The position numbers and the translations under genes are program-made. Positions 11,338-21,100 of a stretch of DNA of 64,000 nucleotides are shown piece by piece. Origin of the DNA: Leishmania martiniquensis (Eukaryota > Euglenozoa > Kinetoplastea > Trypanosomatida > Trypanosomatidae); assembly GCF_017916325.1 (NCBI RefSeq), contig NC_090166.1:475001-539000 (forward strand), read 5' to 3'. Positions within the stretch are counted from its first letter, which is position 1. Each line of letters begins with the position of its first letter. The notes beneath the pieces are model-generated. The model ran no database searches. It was not told the DNA's origin and saw only the letters and a program-made list of their open reading frames with translations.

Positions 11338-11944
11338 CTTTACGCTTGCTTACGAGGAAGATAAAAGAGCCGCGAATGAATGTTTACAGACCTCCTATGA
11401 CTTAGAGAAGGAAGGAGATACACAAGAAGAGAAGGTGAATGACGATACCTTGCTGGGCGAGAATACTAACGCGTCCATCTGAAACGTGAGGTAAGGACAG
11501 AAAGGGGAGCAGAAAAGGGGGTGGCGTGCCTGTGTAGAAGAGCTGTTGAAGAAAAGCACGAGTGGAAGATACATTACCCTGCTGACCACGAATATGCCTA
11601 GTTGCCTCCCAGAAGAACGCTTGTGCAGCGCTACCCTCTCGTTTGGCAGTGGGGTAGTGTCCTCAAAAACACAGTGTTTGTTCAAGTGATGAGGGGCATA
11701 CATTTTTTTCTCTGTGTCGTCTTTTTCGCACGTGCTCAGTAATACATCGGGAGTCTTCATAGGAGGCAGAGAACAATGTAAGAAAGGGAAGTCTGCCTCA
11801 CGCCACAGAGTCAAAGCCCTCCTTTTCTCGGTATCCTTCCTTTTGTTTCGCTTCAGCTCATATCAGACGGCAAGGTGTCTCCTTTCATGGAGGGATGACC
11901 GATTGCGGCAGCACAGTCCTGCAGAACCTGGTGGGCACCTATGG
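11338..11944. other. Intergenic spacer between the LRR gene and VP1
   Basis: A 607-bp spacer holding the VP1 5'UTR and splice region and, toward 11944, the 3' flank of the LRR gene. No additional gene is visible. Confidence 0.6.
11391..11436 (-). promoter_or_regulatory. Candidate spliced-leader acceptor of VP1
   Basis: On the minus strand a C/T-rich tract (about 11404-11436) is followed by the first AG at 11402-11401 and a second at 11396-11395. This would give a 5'UTR of about 57-63 nt before the ATG at 11337. Trans-splicing at the first AG after a polypyrimidine tract is the trypanosomatid rule; no transcript data were seen. Confidence 0.5.
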
Positions 11945-14695
11945 CTACCAGGAATATCGTCGAATCGCTCTCTCTTCGAGAATGCCCTGCAGCTCGCGCG
12001 CGGTGTTCGGGAAGAGAAGAGTTCCTTTCATTACAAGTCTCTCGAGGTTGGTCAGCGACGCCACAAGCTCTTTGAGAACAGGGAAGGCTGAGTTCGTAAA
12101 TGGGTTGTAGGACAAATCAAGGTGTACCAGATTTTTACCTGGTGGTCCTCGAAGTATGAAGCACAGGTCTCTAACGTCGCCGCTCTCCAGGCTGTTGTTG
12201 CACATAGAGAGAGAAACAAGGTGCTCACCGTTATACTGCAGGAGGTCCAGCACCGGTCTCAAACCCTTGACGCCAACGTAGTTGCTGGAGAGATCCAGAG
12301 TTGCAAAGTAGTCTGCACTACTAATGCTGAGGTCGTGCAGCAGACTTAAGTTCGGATTGACACCATGGCACAGGCATGCTTGGCAGTAAACATCGGCGAC
12401 AGGCGTGCCAGGTGAAAAGCCCCTCGCAGAGAGCTTTTCGGGGCTGTTCCACGACTGCGCCACCTCATCCAGAGCAGCGCCCTGACTTCCAGCATCGGTA
12501 GACCTGTTGAGTCTCATTTGCAGGCCCGCTGCATTCTCACTCACCCGTGCAGAGCTGCCAATAGTACCACAAAACACTTTGTTAAAAAGGAGTGTGCCAT
12601 TCACAGCATTTGTCAGCGCCGCCTTCGACTCACCCCCTAGTCGTAATGCAGATGCTGCTACTGTCGACTGCAACGAGGTGCGCATTTCCTCCACTTGCTC
12701 AGACGCCGCAGCAGTCACCGAGTGAGCGAGAGCCTCTGCCCTCTTGATAAGTAGCACTTCGATGTCGGCTAATATCGCTGCATCCCTTGAAGTCCTGCCA
12801 GTTTGCGTGGCGACTCCGCAAAGCTGCATATAAATTTGCTTGAGAGATTCAAAATGCTTGTCTGTCCGCATATATGGATACATAGATCCCAGCAAAACAC
12901 CACTCACACGAAGCGGTAAGCACGGTAGTGACTCGCGGATTTCAAGCGTCCTCTCCCACAGCTGCTCGCCGTAGACGGCGCACGCTTCGCAGAAGAGTCG
13001 CGCATTCACCGCCTTCATCGCGGCGGCACCCTTGAGTGAAAGCAGCGGACGAATCTCCTCCAAAAAGAGCTGAGTGGCTCGGTCGCCGTTGCGGAGATCG
13101 AGATCGTTGAGGAATACATTGGGGTACGGTGAGTTGTTAGGAAATACGCAGCGTGACATTGCCTGCGTGATCGATTCTTCATCTAGATCGAGCGCCTCCC
13201 GGAGTCGATGCCAAAACAAAAGCGCCTCCTTCGGGTTCCTTTCATAAGAAGCCACTGCTTCTGTATGGTCAGCTGACGGCTTCTGCGCAGCGGGCACTCT
13301 CTTCGGTGAAGCAGGGGCATCCTCGGCAGCTGAAGTGGTGGTTTCACAAGTCTCATGTGCATCATACCAGCTCTCTGGCTGCGTACTTCCATTGGGGACT
13401 CCACCCAATAGAACACCCATAACCTTCCTCTGCTTTTCCACAAGATTTTGCACGCTGCCTTCCACGTCTCCGATGGGGGCAGCAAGTTCGGCGACGCACG
13501 AGAAGATACCCGCTCCTTCGGGCAAGGCAGTCAGCTCAAAAGCGTCCTCGATAGAAACGACGCGCAGTCGGTTAGGCGATGATGGCGTAAGTGCTGCACT
13601 CGATGCTTCTACCTTACCTGGCGATGCGGTAAAAGTGGCTTTATCTGAGCTGCAGAGTGTCGCCGATTCACTAGCAGGTATGCAACACGATTCTGTTACA
13701 CCTGGCACTGGCTGCACGGCCTCTATGCTGGGCGCCAGCAGTTTCCCAACATAGGCAGAGATCGAGTGACAAAGGTGCGCCAGCAGCTCCTTATGGCTCT
13801 CTTTGGTGACAGCGTAACTTGCCGCTCCTTTGGGGAAAATATCCGCAAAGGACGTATTAAGCATCACGCTTGAGGTTATGTCACCGAGCCGACCCTGCAC
13901 CACTGAGGCCACAGCATCAGCAGCACCATTGGCAGTAAAGCTGGCTGGCGCACAGAACATCACCAGCCTGGTGTTCGCAGTGCATGCGTCGAAGCTCTCC
14001 GAAACTGCATGCACCACAACCCTTAGAAGCCTTGCTTGAACAGTGTGACAGAGGCCACACACAGCAAGCGCGTAGGAGAGCTGTACATCTTCCCAAGCGA
14101 GTCTTTGATAGCTGGTCGAAAGATCCTGGTGAACACCGCAGAAGGAGTTGAAAAGCGCACTGTAGAGTGAAGTAAAAAGAGCGCGAGTGTCTGCGAGTAC
14201 CTTATCCACTCCCTTCAGCCACACCTGGAAAGACGACTGTGCATGAGGCGCCTTCGGTTGCAGCTGGGAAACGAGGGCGTCGAGGTACGCAAAGAACGGC
14301 TTCGTAGCCCCCTGTTTGGTTGGCCGCTCCGCCAGGGATTGCTCAAGATACTGAGTGAGCGGGCTGCCGCCAGTGTCCTCACCTTCCGTTAGAGCCACAT
14401 GTTGAGTCTCACAGGGTTCGCAGCACCAGTGTCCAGGGAGGAAGAAGAGAAGCGTGTTGCGCAGATAAGCCTTAATTGCATCGAGGTGGCCAAGCCGCTC
14501 AATCCAGAGGTTGATGAAGGTCGCGTGTATACCTTTAGATTCGGCGATGTGGGGTTGTGGTGACGCCGAGAGACTCTTCCCCTTTGTGAGGGTCCGCGGC
14601 GACGGGGTAGAAGGCAAATTGAGAACTGTAAGCCGCAGAAGTGCTTCCGCATCCATTCTTCTGCTTTCTTCAGAGAGCAACGAGATTGTCTTCAT
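11945..14695 (-). CDS. Leucine-rich-repeat protein
   Basis: 916 residues, ATG at 14695-14693, stop TAG at 11947-11945. The C-terminal 140 residues carry at least three ribonuclease-inhibitor-type leucine-rich repeats: FATLDLSSNYVGVKGL, LVSLSMCNNSLESGDV and LVHLDLSYNPFTNSAF. The last is followed by LTNLERLVMKG. The larger N-terminal part (residues 1-770) is helical with Ser/Ala-rich linkers and matches nothing I know; CEPCETQH near residue 95 is cysteine-containing but is not a clear zinc site. There is no signal peptide or membrane span. LRR proteins of this kind usually mediate protein contacts, often in the trypanosomatid cytoskeleton or flagellum; that role is inference. It lies between VP1 and the tRNA/repeat cluster. 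Confidence 0.9.
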   Translation of the reverse strand: MKTISLLSEESRRMDAEALLRLTVLNLPSTPSPRTLTKGKSLSASPQPHIAESKGIHATFINLWIERLGHLDAIKAYLRNTLLFFLPGHWCCEPCETQHVALTEGEDTGGSPLTQYLEQSLAERPTKQGATKPFFAYLDALVSQLQPKAPHAQSSFQVWLKGVDKVLADTRALFTSLYSALFNSFCGVHQDLSTSYQRLAWEDVQLSYALAVCGLCHTVQARLLRVVVHAVSESFDACTANTRLVMFCAPASFTANGAADAVASVVQGRLGDITSSVMLNTSFADIFPKGAASYAVTKESHKELLAHLCHSISAYVGKLLAPSIEAVQPVPGVTESCCIPASESATLCSSDKATFTASPGKVEASSAALTPSSPNRLRVVSIEDAFELTALPEGAGIFSCVAELAAPIGDVEGSVQNLVEKQRKVMGVLLGGVPNGSTQPESWYDAHETCETTTSAAEDAPASPKRVPAAQKPSADHTEAVASYERNPKEALLFWHRLREALDLDEESITQAMSRCVFPNNSPYPNVFLNDLDLRNGDRATQLFLEEIRPLLSLKGAAAMKAVNARLFCEACAVYGEQLWERTLEIRESLPCLPLRVSGVLLGSMYPYMRTDKHFESLKQIYMQLCGVATQTGRTSRDAAILADIEVLLIKRAEALAHSVTAAASEQVEEMRTSLQSTVAASALRLGGESKAALTNAVNGTLLFNKVFCGTIGSSARVSENAAGLQMRLNRSTDAGSQGAALDEVAQSWNSPEKLSARGFSPGTPVADVYCQACLCHGVNPNLSLLHDLSISSADYFATLDLSSNYVGVKGLRPVLDLLQYNGEHLVSLSMCNNSLESGDVRDLCFILRGPPGKNLVHLDLSYNPFTNSAFPVLKELVASLTNLERLVMKGTLLFPNTARELQGILEERAIRRYSW

Positions 14696-14973
14696 GAAGA
14701 GCTCGCTGCCGAAAGGAGTCAGATGGTAGAGTAGAGGGTTAGAAAAATAGAAGAGAGGGGGACAAGGTACTCATGCGAAAAATTGCCCGCAGCCTGAAAG
14801 CTGTTTCTGCACCAATCACGCTCGTCGCAATTAGACGACGGCCTTTGCCTTAGGGGCTCCACAGGGTGATATCTCCGCAAGCGATGTATGCTACCATACG
14901 AGATCCCCAACACCCCTGTTGGCTGTCAGAGCATTTTGCGGCCTCTGGCCGCAATGGGTTCCCGGCAGCTTTC

Positions 14974-15424
14974 GCTATAGGTGCAGCGCCCACCCTCAGT
15001 AGAGCAGCCGTGCGGCCCTTTCAACTCCCCCTCCACACACCCACACACCTACCCAGCGCCAGGCTCCTTTCTGGTGGGGAAAGCGGGGCCAAGCGTCTAC
15101 GGCGTGATTGGGGGGGAGGTCCGTGCTGCGTATCGCTGACGACGTTGGCGGTCAGACCCTGAATGGTGTGGCGCTGGACACAGCTGCTACACCGTACGCG
15201 CTGGTGCCGGCCACATGGTGGGCACAGCGCCGAGGCGAGCCGAGCGTATCCCCCCTCTCCTTCTGGCCCCTCGCTCTGCCTACTCGTGTGAGCAGCCTGC
15301 GCCACCCGTGGGGAGGCTGCACGCCGCGGCCACCGGCATGATGGGCGCGGCTGTGGAGCAACGCGCGCAGCGGGGGTGTCTAGGGTCGGAGACAGAGGCG
15401 GTGCTCTGGAGAGCGAGCCGGCGT
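14974..15424 (+). repeat. Dispersed repeat, copy B (truncated at both ends)
   Basis: 451 bp matching copy A from GCTATAGGTGCAGCGCC to GAGCGAGCCGGCGT. I noticed one G-run length change (7 against 8 G) and one substitution (GCTCTGG against GCCCTGG). It is in the same orientation as copy A and inverted relative to copy C, which begins 618 bp further on with the tRNA pair between them. Confidence 0.85.
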
Positions 15425-15690
15425 GGCGGGCTGTCCCCGCGCGTTGCTGCGACACCTGTGGTCGTGACGCGGGGTTTTTCCAGGGGGCATATGCCAGCTG
15501 TGAAGTGATTTGTCTCATCTCCTATGCGGTAAAAGGGGGAGAAAGGAGTTCAGAACCATAAAAAGCCGCGCGCGTTTTTCCACAGCGCATAAGCGCGAAA
15601 GGGTGGAAGCAAGCATTCGCTTAGATGAAGCAAAGCGAGGCTGCGGCTACCAAATTTGAGCCGCAATTGCTGTTCCAACGAAGTGTACAA

Positions 15691-15761
15691 GCGCAGTTGG
15701 TCTAGTGGTAGAATTCTCGCCTGCCACGCGGGAGGCCCGGGTTCGATTCCCGGACTGCGCA
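15691..15761 (+). tRNA. tRNA-Gly (GCC)
   Basis: A full cloverleaf can be read: acceptor GCGCAGT pairs with ACTGCGC plus discriminator A. The A-box is TGGTCTAGTGG, the anticodon loop CTGCCAC has anticodon GCC at 15723-15725, and the B-box is GGTTCGATTCC. It is transcribed on the plus strand, against the surrounding protein genes, by RNA polymerase III. A T5 run follows four bases after the 3' end. Confidence 0.97.
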
Positions 15762-15764
15762 CCC

Positions 15765-15769
15765 TTTTT
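15765..15769 (+). terminator. Pol III terminator of tRNA-Gly
   Basis: A run of five T starts four bases downstream of the tRNA-Gly discriminator base, the standard RNA polymerase III stop signal. Confidence 0.8.
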
Positions 15770-15803
15770 GCCTGAATTATTCCGTTCCTTCCAGGAGGAG
15801 CAG

Positions 15804-15807
15804 AAAA
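15804..15807 (-). terminator. Pol III terminator of tRNA-Glu
   Basis: Four T on the minus strand, three bases past the tRNA-Glu 3' end. The tRNA-Gly and tRNA-Glu genes converge, with their terminators about 35 bp apart. Confidence 0.7.
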
Positions 15808-15809
15808 GC

Positions 15810-15881
15810 TTCCGATGCCGGGGATCGAACCCGGGTCTAGCGGGTGAGAGCCGCTTGTTCTATCCACTATACCACATCGGA
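15810..15881 (-). tRNA. tRNA-Glu (CTC)
   Basis: The minus-strand cloverleaf has acceptor TCCGATG paired with CATCGGA plus discriminator A. The A-box is TGGTATAGTGG, the anticodon stem GCGG/CCGC encloses loop CTCTCAC with anticodon CTC (15848-15846), and the B-box is GGTTCGATCCC. It is convergent with tRNA-Gly. Confidence 0.97.
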
Positions 15882-16042
15882 TCTGTTCATTGAAGCGGTT
15901 GCCGGGAGGCTGTGTGTGTTGGGAAAGAGCACCTCTGTTTCGGTGCCGCTTTCAGTGGATGCGATTAGATCGTCGAAAGGGCCAAGGGGTCGCGGAAGAA
16001 AGGTGACGTGGACATGGCACTTCCGAGCTTCGTTTTTGAACC

Positions 16043-16615
16043 TCTCCGGTGCGCCATACAGCGGCGAGGAGAGCCCCACAATGCCCGGCGCGTCGCACAG
16101 GCCCGTCGCCTGTCGCGAAGCAGCCCTGGGCACGCGCAGCAGCAACGCCGGCTCGCTCTCCAGGGCACCGCCTCTGTCTCCGACCCTAGACACCCCCGCT
16201 GCGCGCGTTGCTCCACAGCCGCGCCCATCATGCCGGTGGCCGCGGCGTGCAGCCTCCCCACGGGTGGCGCAGGCTGCTCACACGAGTAGGCAGAGCGAGG
16301 GGCCAGAAGGAGAGGGGGGATACGCTCGGCTCGCCTCGGCGCTGTGCCCACCATGTGGCCGGCACCAGCGCGTACGGTGTAGCAGCTGTGTCCAGCGCCA
16401 CACCATTCAGGGTCTGACCGCCAACGTCGTCAGCGATACGCAGCACGGACCTCCCCCCCCAATCACGCCGTAGACGCTTGGCCCCGCTTTCCCCACCAGA
16501 AAGGAGCCTGGCGCTGGGTAGGTGTGTGGGTGTGTGGAGGGGGAGTTGAAAGGGCCGCACGGCTGCTCTACTGAGGGTGGGCGCTGCACCTATAGCACCA
16601 GTGACCGAGGGGCCT
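16043..16615 (-). repeat. Dispersed 573-bp repeat, copy C (full length, inverted)
   Basis: The reverse complement matches copy A end to end, including the 8-G run that is 7 G in copy B. With copy B it forms an inverted pair whose arms enclose the two tRNA genes (spacer 15425-16042). Confidence 0.85.
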
Positions 16616-18116
16616 TCCCGCTATCGGGCATAGTTATTCCATGGGGAACAGAGGAGCGAGCGGCGGCGCTGAGAATCTGAGTTGCTGCGGGTTGGAGGGC
16701 GTGCGAGTCGCAGAAGGTCCGCTACAGGCACTGGCAGCAGGACGTCATCAGTTTGTCTGTGGCAGGAGCCGCTTTTGCGGCTCAGATGTTCCTTTTGTTT
16801 GTTTCTTGGAGAGGCAAGCAGGCGCAGATGGATGCATGAGCGAAAAAAAAAAGGAAGACAGGGAAGACAGCATGCGGAGGAACAGACAGGAAAATGACAG
16901 CGACAACGCGCCCGGGGCGCTGAGGTTGAAGAACAGTTGCTTATGCGGATAGCCGATGGGGAGAACTCAATGCTGGAGGAAGAGAAGAGCAGCACACGAG
17001 AAGAGGGGCAAAATCGAAAGTGAGGGGGGTGGGCAAGGCGCTGGCCCTCTCGAAGTGGATGCATCCGGGGAGAAAGTCAAGAACCAGACGGATCTGAGCG
17101 ACCGTCAGAGGAGAGAGATCAATCGCCCGAGCGCATAGCAGTGTGTGTGCGTATGTGTGTGTGAAGGGGAGGGGATTTCGTGCCGGTGGGGGCGAGCGCA
17201 GTGAAACCGTTCGATGTGCGCTATGCATGGGGCGCACAAGGTGTGAGCCCACGCCGCACATCAACGCCAACTCCGCCTCGAACAGGAAGAGGTGGGGAAC
17301 AATAGAAGTGCGCCCAGCCTTTCTGCCATGGCCGGCGCACCGTACCAGCCCCCACCCCCCGTGTCATGCCAAAAAAAAAAGGAGTTGACAAAGCCTGCGA
17401 ATGAATGAAAAGCGGATCACCAATGCAGATGGCGTGTCTCACAGCCTTACTGGCCATTGCGTGCCAGTGAATGATTGTGTGAAGCGTCGACCGCGCCGTG
17501 TCCTCCTTTACCTGCTCTCCACTTGAGACCGAGAGTCCTCCATTCGCCTTCACACAAGGGTTTCTATAGCGGTACAGTTTCTGACTGCACTGACGCGACG
17601 AACGAAAAAAGGGGAAGGCAAGCATCCCATACAGTGGACCTCTGCGCATGCACACCGCTTTTCTCTGTCTCCGCGCGCGCGCGCGCCCCTCGAGCCCGCT
17701 GACTCCTCTCACCCCCCCCTCTCTCGAGGAGCACGGCACACACCCCACGAGAGAGCGAGAGAAGAAGAGAGGGGCGACAGGAGAGCTCCACTCGCAGACT
17801 ATGAAATAAGGGAGACGACGCCCCCCCCACAACAAAGGTGGGGTAGAGAGGGACCGGAAAGAGAGGTGACGGTGGGGGTGAGGGGGGGAACAGAGAAAGA
17901 GCGCCGCTCGACGTGAGGAACAGTCGCTCGCAAGACGAGAGCGATACGGAGTGGCGCACGACCCAAAGGGAAAGAGCGGCGTAACAAGCCTCACGCGCCT
18001 GGCCGAACGACGCAGCACGCCACACACGACGCCTCGATGAAAGACACAGCCAAGACGCAGAATCCCCAATACAGAGGCACGAGATCGGAGGATGGGGAAG
18101 GGGTTGTTGTTGTTGA
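16616..18116. other. Intergenic spacer downstream of the acidic-tail protein gene
   Basis: No gene recognised. It contains poly-A runs near 16846 and 17370, a GCGCGCGCGCGC stretch near 17680 and G-rich blocks near 17820-17890. The part next to 18116 should be the 3'UTR of the minus-strand gene. A minus-strand open frame (18273-17221) merely runs out of that gene in another frame. Confidence 0.55.
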
Positions 18117-21100
18117 CTAGCGTGTAGCGGTGATGGTCACACCGCTGACGGGAGAGGTGGATGCAGCGCTGTCGCCGGCTCGTGCGCACGCGGCATCGTC
18201 GGCGTTCTCTCCATCTTCGTCTCTGTCTTCTTCGTACTCGTACTCCTCGTCCTCCACCTCCTCCCAGTACCACTCGTCGCCATTCTCATCCGTGTACACT
18301 TCTCCGTAGACACAATCCTCGCTGTTGATGTCGTCCTCATCGACGCCTGCAACCCGTGCCCACTCCTCTGCGCTGACACCTGCCGCGATCGCGGCTGCGC
18401 GGGCACAGCGTTGCGCGTTCGTGTACCCAAACGTGTTGGCCAATGGGCGATGCATTTTGCTCTTCTCCGGCGCGAAACGAGCGGTCGTCCCAAGGAAGAT
18501 GCTGAAAGGGGCGGATGGGATAGGGGCCTCGGTCTGCGCCTCAGACGCCGAGTGTCGGCTCAGCGTCGTCTGTGAGCCTCGCACGTTCGGGCTCAACAGT
18601 AGCGAGGGAGAGCTGGTGCCCATGGCGAAGCCGTACGGGCCTGGGCTCGACGATGCGGTGAGGCTCTTATTCGCTTGCGAGTAGGGAAGAGCACTACTCG
18701 GCCTTGACGGTGAGAGCTGCGCCATCGGGTGCGTGTTCTCCGCGACGTAGGGGTCGAATGTGACGTGCGGCCGCGCGCCGCTGCCACCGGTTGTCGTGGG
18801 CTTCGGCTTCGCATACACGGGTGACGGCCTCTGGCTTTGCGACGGCCATTCAGAGTCGTTGAGCGACGACGAAATCGCCCCGGTGCCGCGCAGGTCGCTG
18901 GCCACCCTCACCACAATGTCCAGGCTGCTCAGGCTGTCTTCCTTGTCGAGGTAAAACACTATGGAGCTGGTGCTGCGGGCCCCGCGACGGGCGTCGAAGC
19001 CGGGGGGGCGGAAGCCTTCCAGGAGATTGTCGTACTCGTCCTCTTCATCGTCCCCGTCGTCGTCCGAGGAGAGGTCGGGCTGCTCGCACGCAGTTGCCGC
19101 TACCGCTGATGTGACTGGCACTGGGGGCGGTGCTGCCGACTTTGCGGCCGTCGGTGTCGGTGCTGCAGTGCTCCCAGGCAGCTTCGGCGAGGAATCTCCT
19201 ACGAAGGGCGGAAAGGACTTCGTGGTGGTGAGGGTCGAGGTCAAGTAGTCGTACCCGCTCGCGCTCGCCGACGCGGACGGACGCGAGGGTGTACCGTAGC
19301 AAGTTCCCTGTAGCCTCGGAGATGCGCTGGCAGGCGCCAGCGTCGTGCGGGCCATTTGAAAAAAGCCCTCCTCGTCCTCGTCGACGTACGTCATGACAAC
19401 ACGCTGGCGGCTTGCCGGCCGCACCGCACGTACGTGGCTCGGCGACGGCCTACTCGGGTTCAGTTCCATGGGAGAGGTGACACCTTCGTCTTTTCTCGCG
19501 TCGGCGCCCTCCGCAGTCGCCTTCGCAGACGCTGGGCCAGGCGAATCGGCGACGCTCGTCGTCGCACTTTCCGATACACTGATGCTGACATTACTTTGCC
19601 TCTTCGCCTCCACGGTGGCGCTGTCGGCAATACCGCTGCGCAACGTCTCGGGCTTCTGCTGCTCGTGTGACTCTTGCAGTGGGCCTTGTACAACCTCATC
19701 GGCAGGAGCGATGCTGGCGCTCTCGCCAGCGGGTGTCAGGGTGGCCGTAATGCGGTGCGGCGTCTTTGTGCTGAACTGCGGCGGGGAAAGCATGTACGAT
19801 CCATAGAAGTCGAAAGCGGCTGCCTCGTCGAGGAGGAAGGAGAGGCTAGAGGACGTCTTCTTGTGCAACTCTTGGCTCACTGGAGGAGGTGGGGCACTGC
19901 TAGTGCTTTCTGCCACGGATGTCCTTGTCGCTGGGGGCACGCTCGCAGCCATCCTTGAATCCCTTTTGCTTCCTGCCGCGGATTCTGCGATCGGCTCTGG
20001 CGGGCAGGACAGCAGCGGGGACTTGATCGCTTCGTCACTGGGAGGCTTAGGCGCATCTGGCGCCGCGGCCGCCTCAGACGGCACCGTGGCCGCGTCGACT
20101 CTCCATCCCGCCGCGCGCCCGCCGCTGCGGGGGCCCGAGGCTGAGGGGCCATTTGGGGGTGCGGTACGAGTACTGGCTGCAGCCTGGCCCCTTGAAGGTG
20201 GCCGACGCCCATCTCCATCCACGTCACGCCCAGCGAATTGCAGACTTTTGCTGCTGCTCCTCGCTGAGGAGGCGGTGAGGGCCTTGCCATCGTCATCCCT
20301 GGACGTAAGCAGTCCGCTGAGCAACACTGTGGTGCTGCTACTCAGCGACTGCTCGCCTGCCGAAGGGGCCCCAGGAGCGGCGGCGCGCGCGTCCGGCGTG
20401 CTGCAGTGCACCTGCAGCACACGGCGGCCTTTGCGCACCTGCACCAACTCCCTCAAACTCGACGGTGGCGGCGTGTGTGCGCGGCTGAGGAAAGACGGCG
20501 TGCGGCGCAGCGCCTCCTGCTGCTCCGTCGACAGAGTTGATGCGTGGCGAGTGAGGGGTCGCGGCACATCATCTAGGCTGAGGCTGCAGTTGCTGGCGAC
20601 TTTGGCGGTGGCGCGTGGCGTCGTCGAATGGGCACCTGAGCGCTGCGGCCGACGCACCAAGACAGAGTTCTCAAGAGAGGTCACCTCCTCCGCACTCTGT
20701 GTGCTGTGGGTGCTGTACAGGCTACTCGTGCGCACCTGCCAAGTGCTGACAGTGCCGCGGAAAGAATCTGCTGTATCCGCATTCATTGGCGGTGGGGTGG
20801 GAACGAGGCGGGTGGTGGCTGACGGATTGCTCTTTTGGAGCCGCGGGCTGCCGCCAACGTCGTCTCTGAACCCAACGACCGGCTCGCAGCGCTTGCTGTG
20901 GGCACTGCTTTCGGTGCGCTCGCTGCCCGCCTGTGACTCCTTGCGGGAAGAATCAGCTGTCGCCCCACTCGCGCTATGGCTACCGTTGCTTAGACCTACG
21001 GCTGCATTGCCCTTGATGGCTGCTGCTACGGTGCTGCTGCTCTGGTTGCTGTTTGTGGTAATGGAGATGGATCCGCCAGAGGTGCTGCCCACCTCTTCGC

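Noticed and set aside
15844..16473. 209-codon plus-strand frame through repeat C
   Set aside because: It starts within the tRNA-Glu gene and runs antisense through the repeat; the repeat is open in several frames at once, so openness is not evidence of coding.
17221..18273. 350-codon minus-strand frame downstream of the acidic-tail gene
   Set aside because: Arg/Ser/Cys-rich translation of spacer repeats that overlaps the real gene end in another frame.
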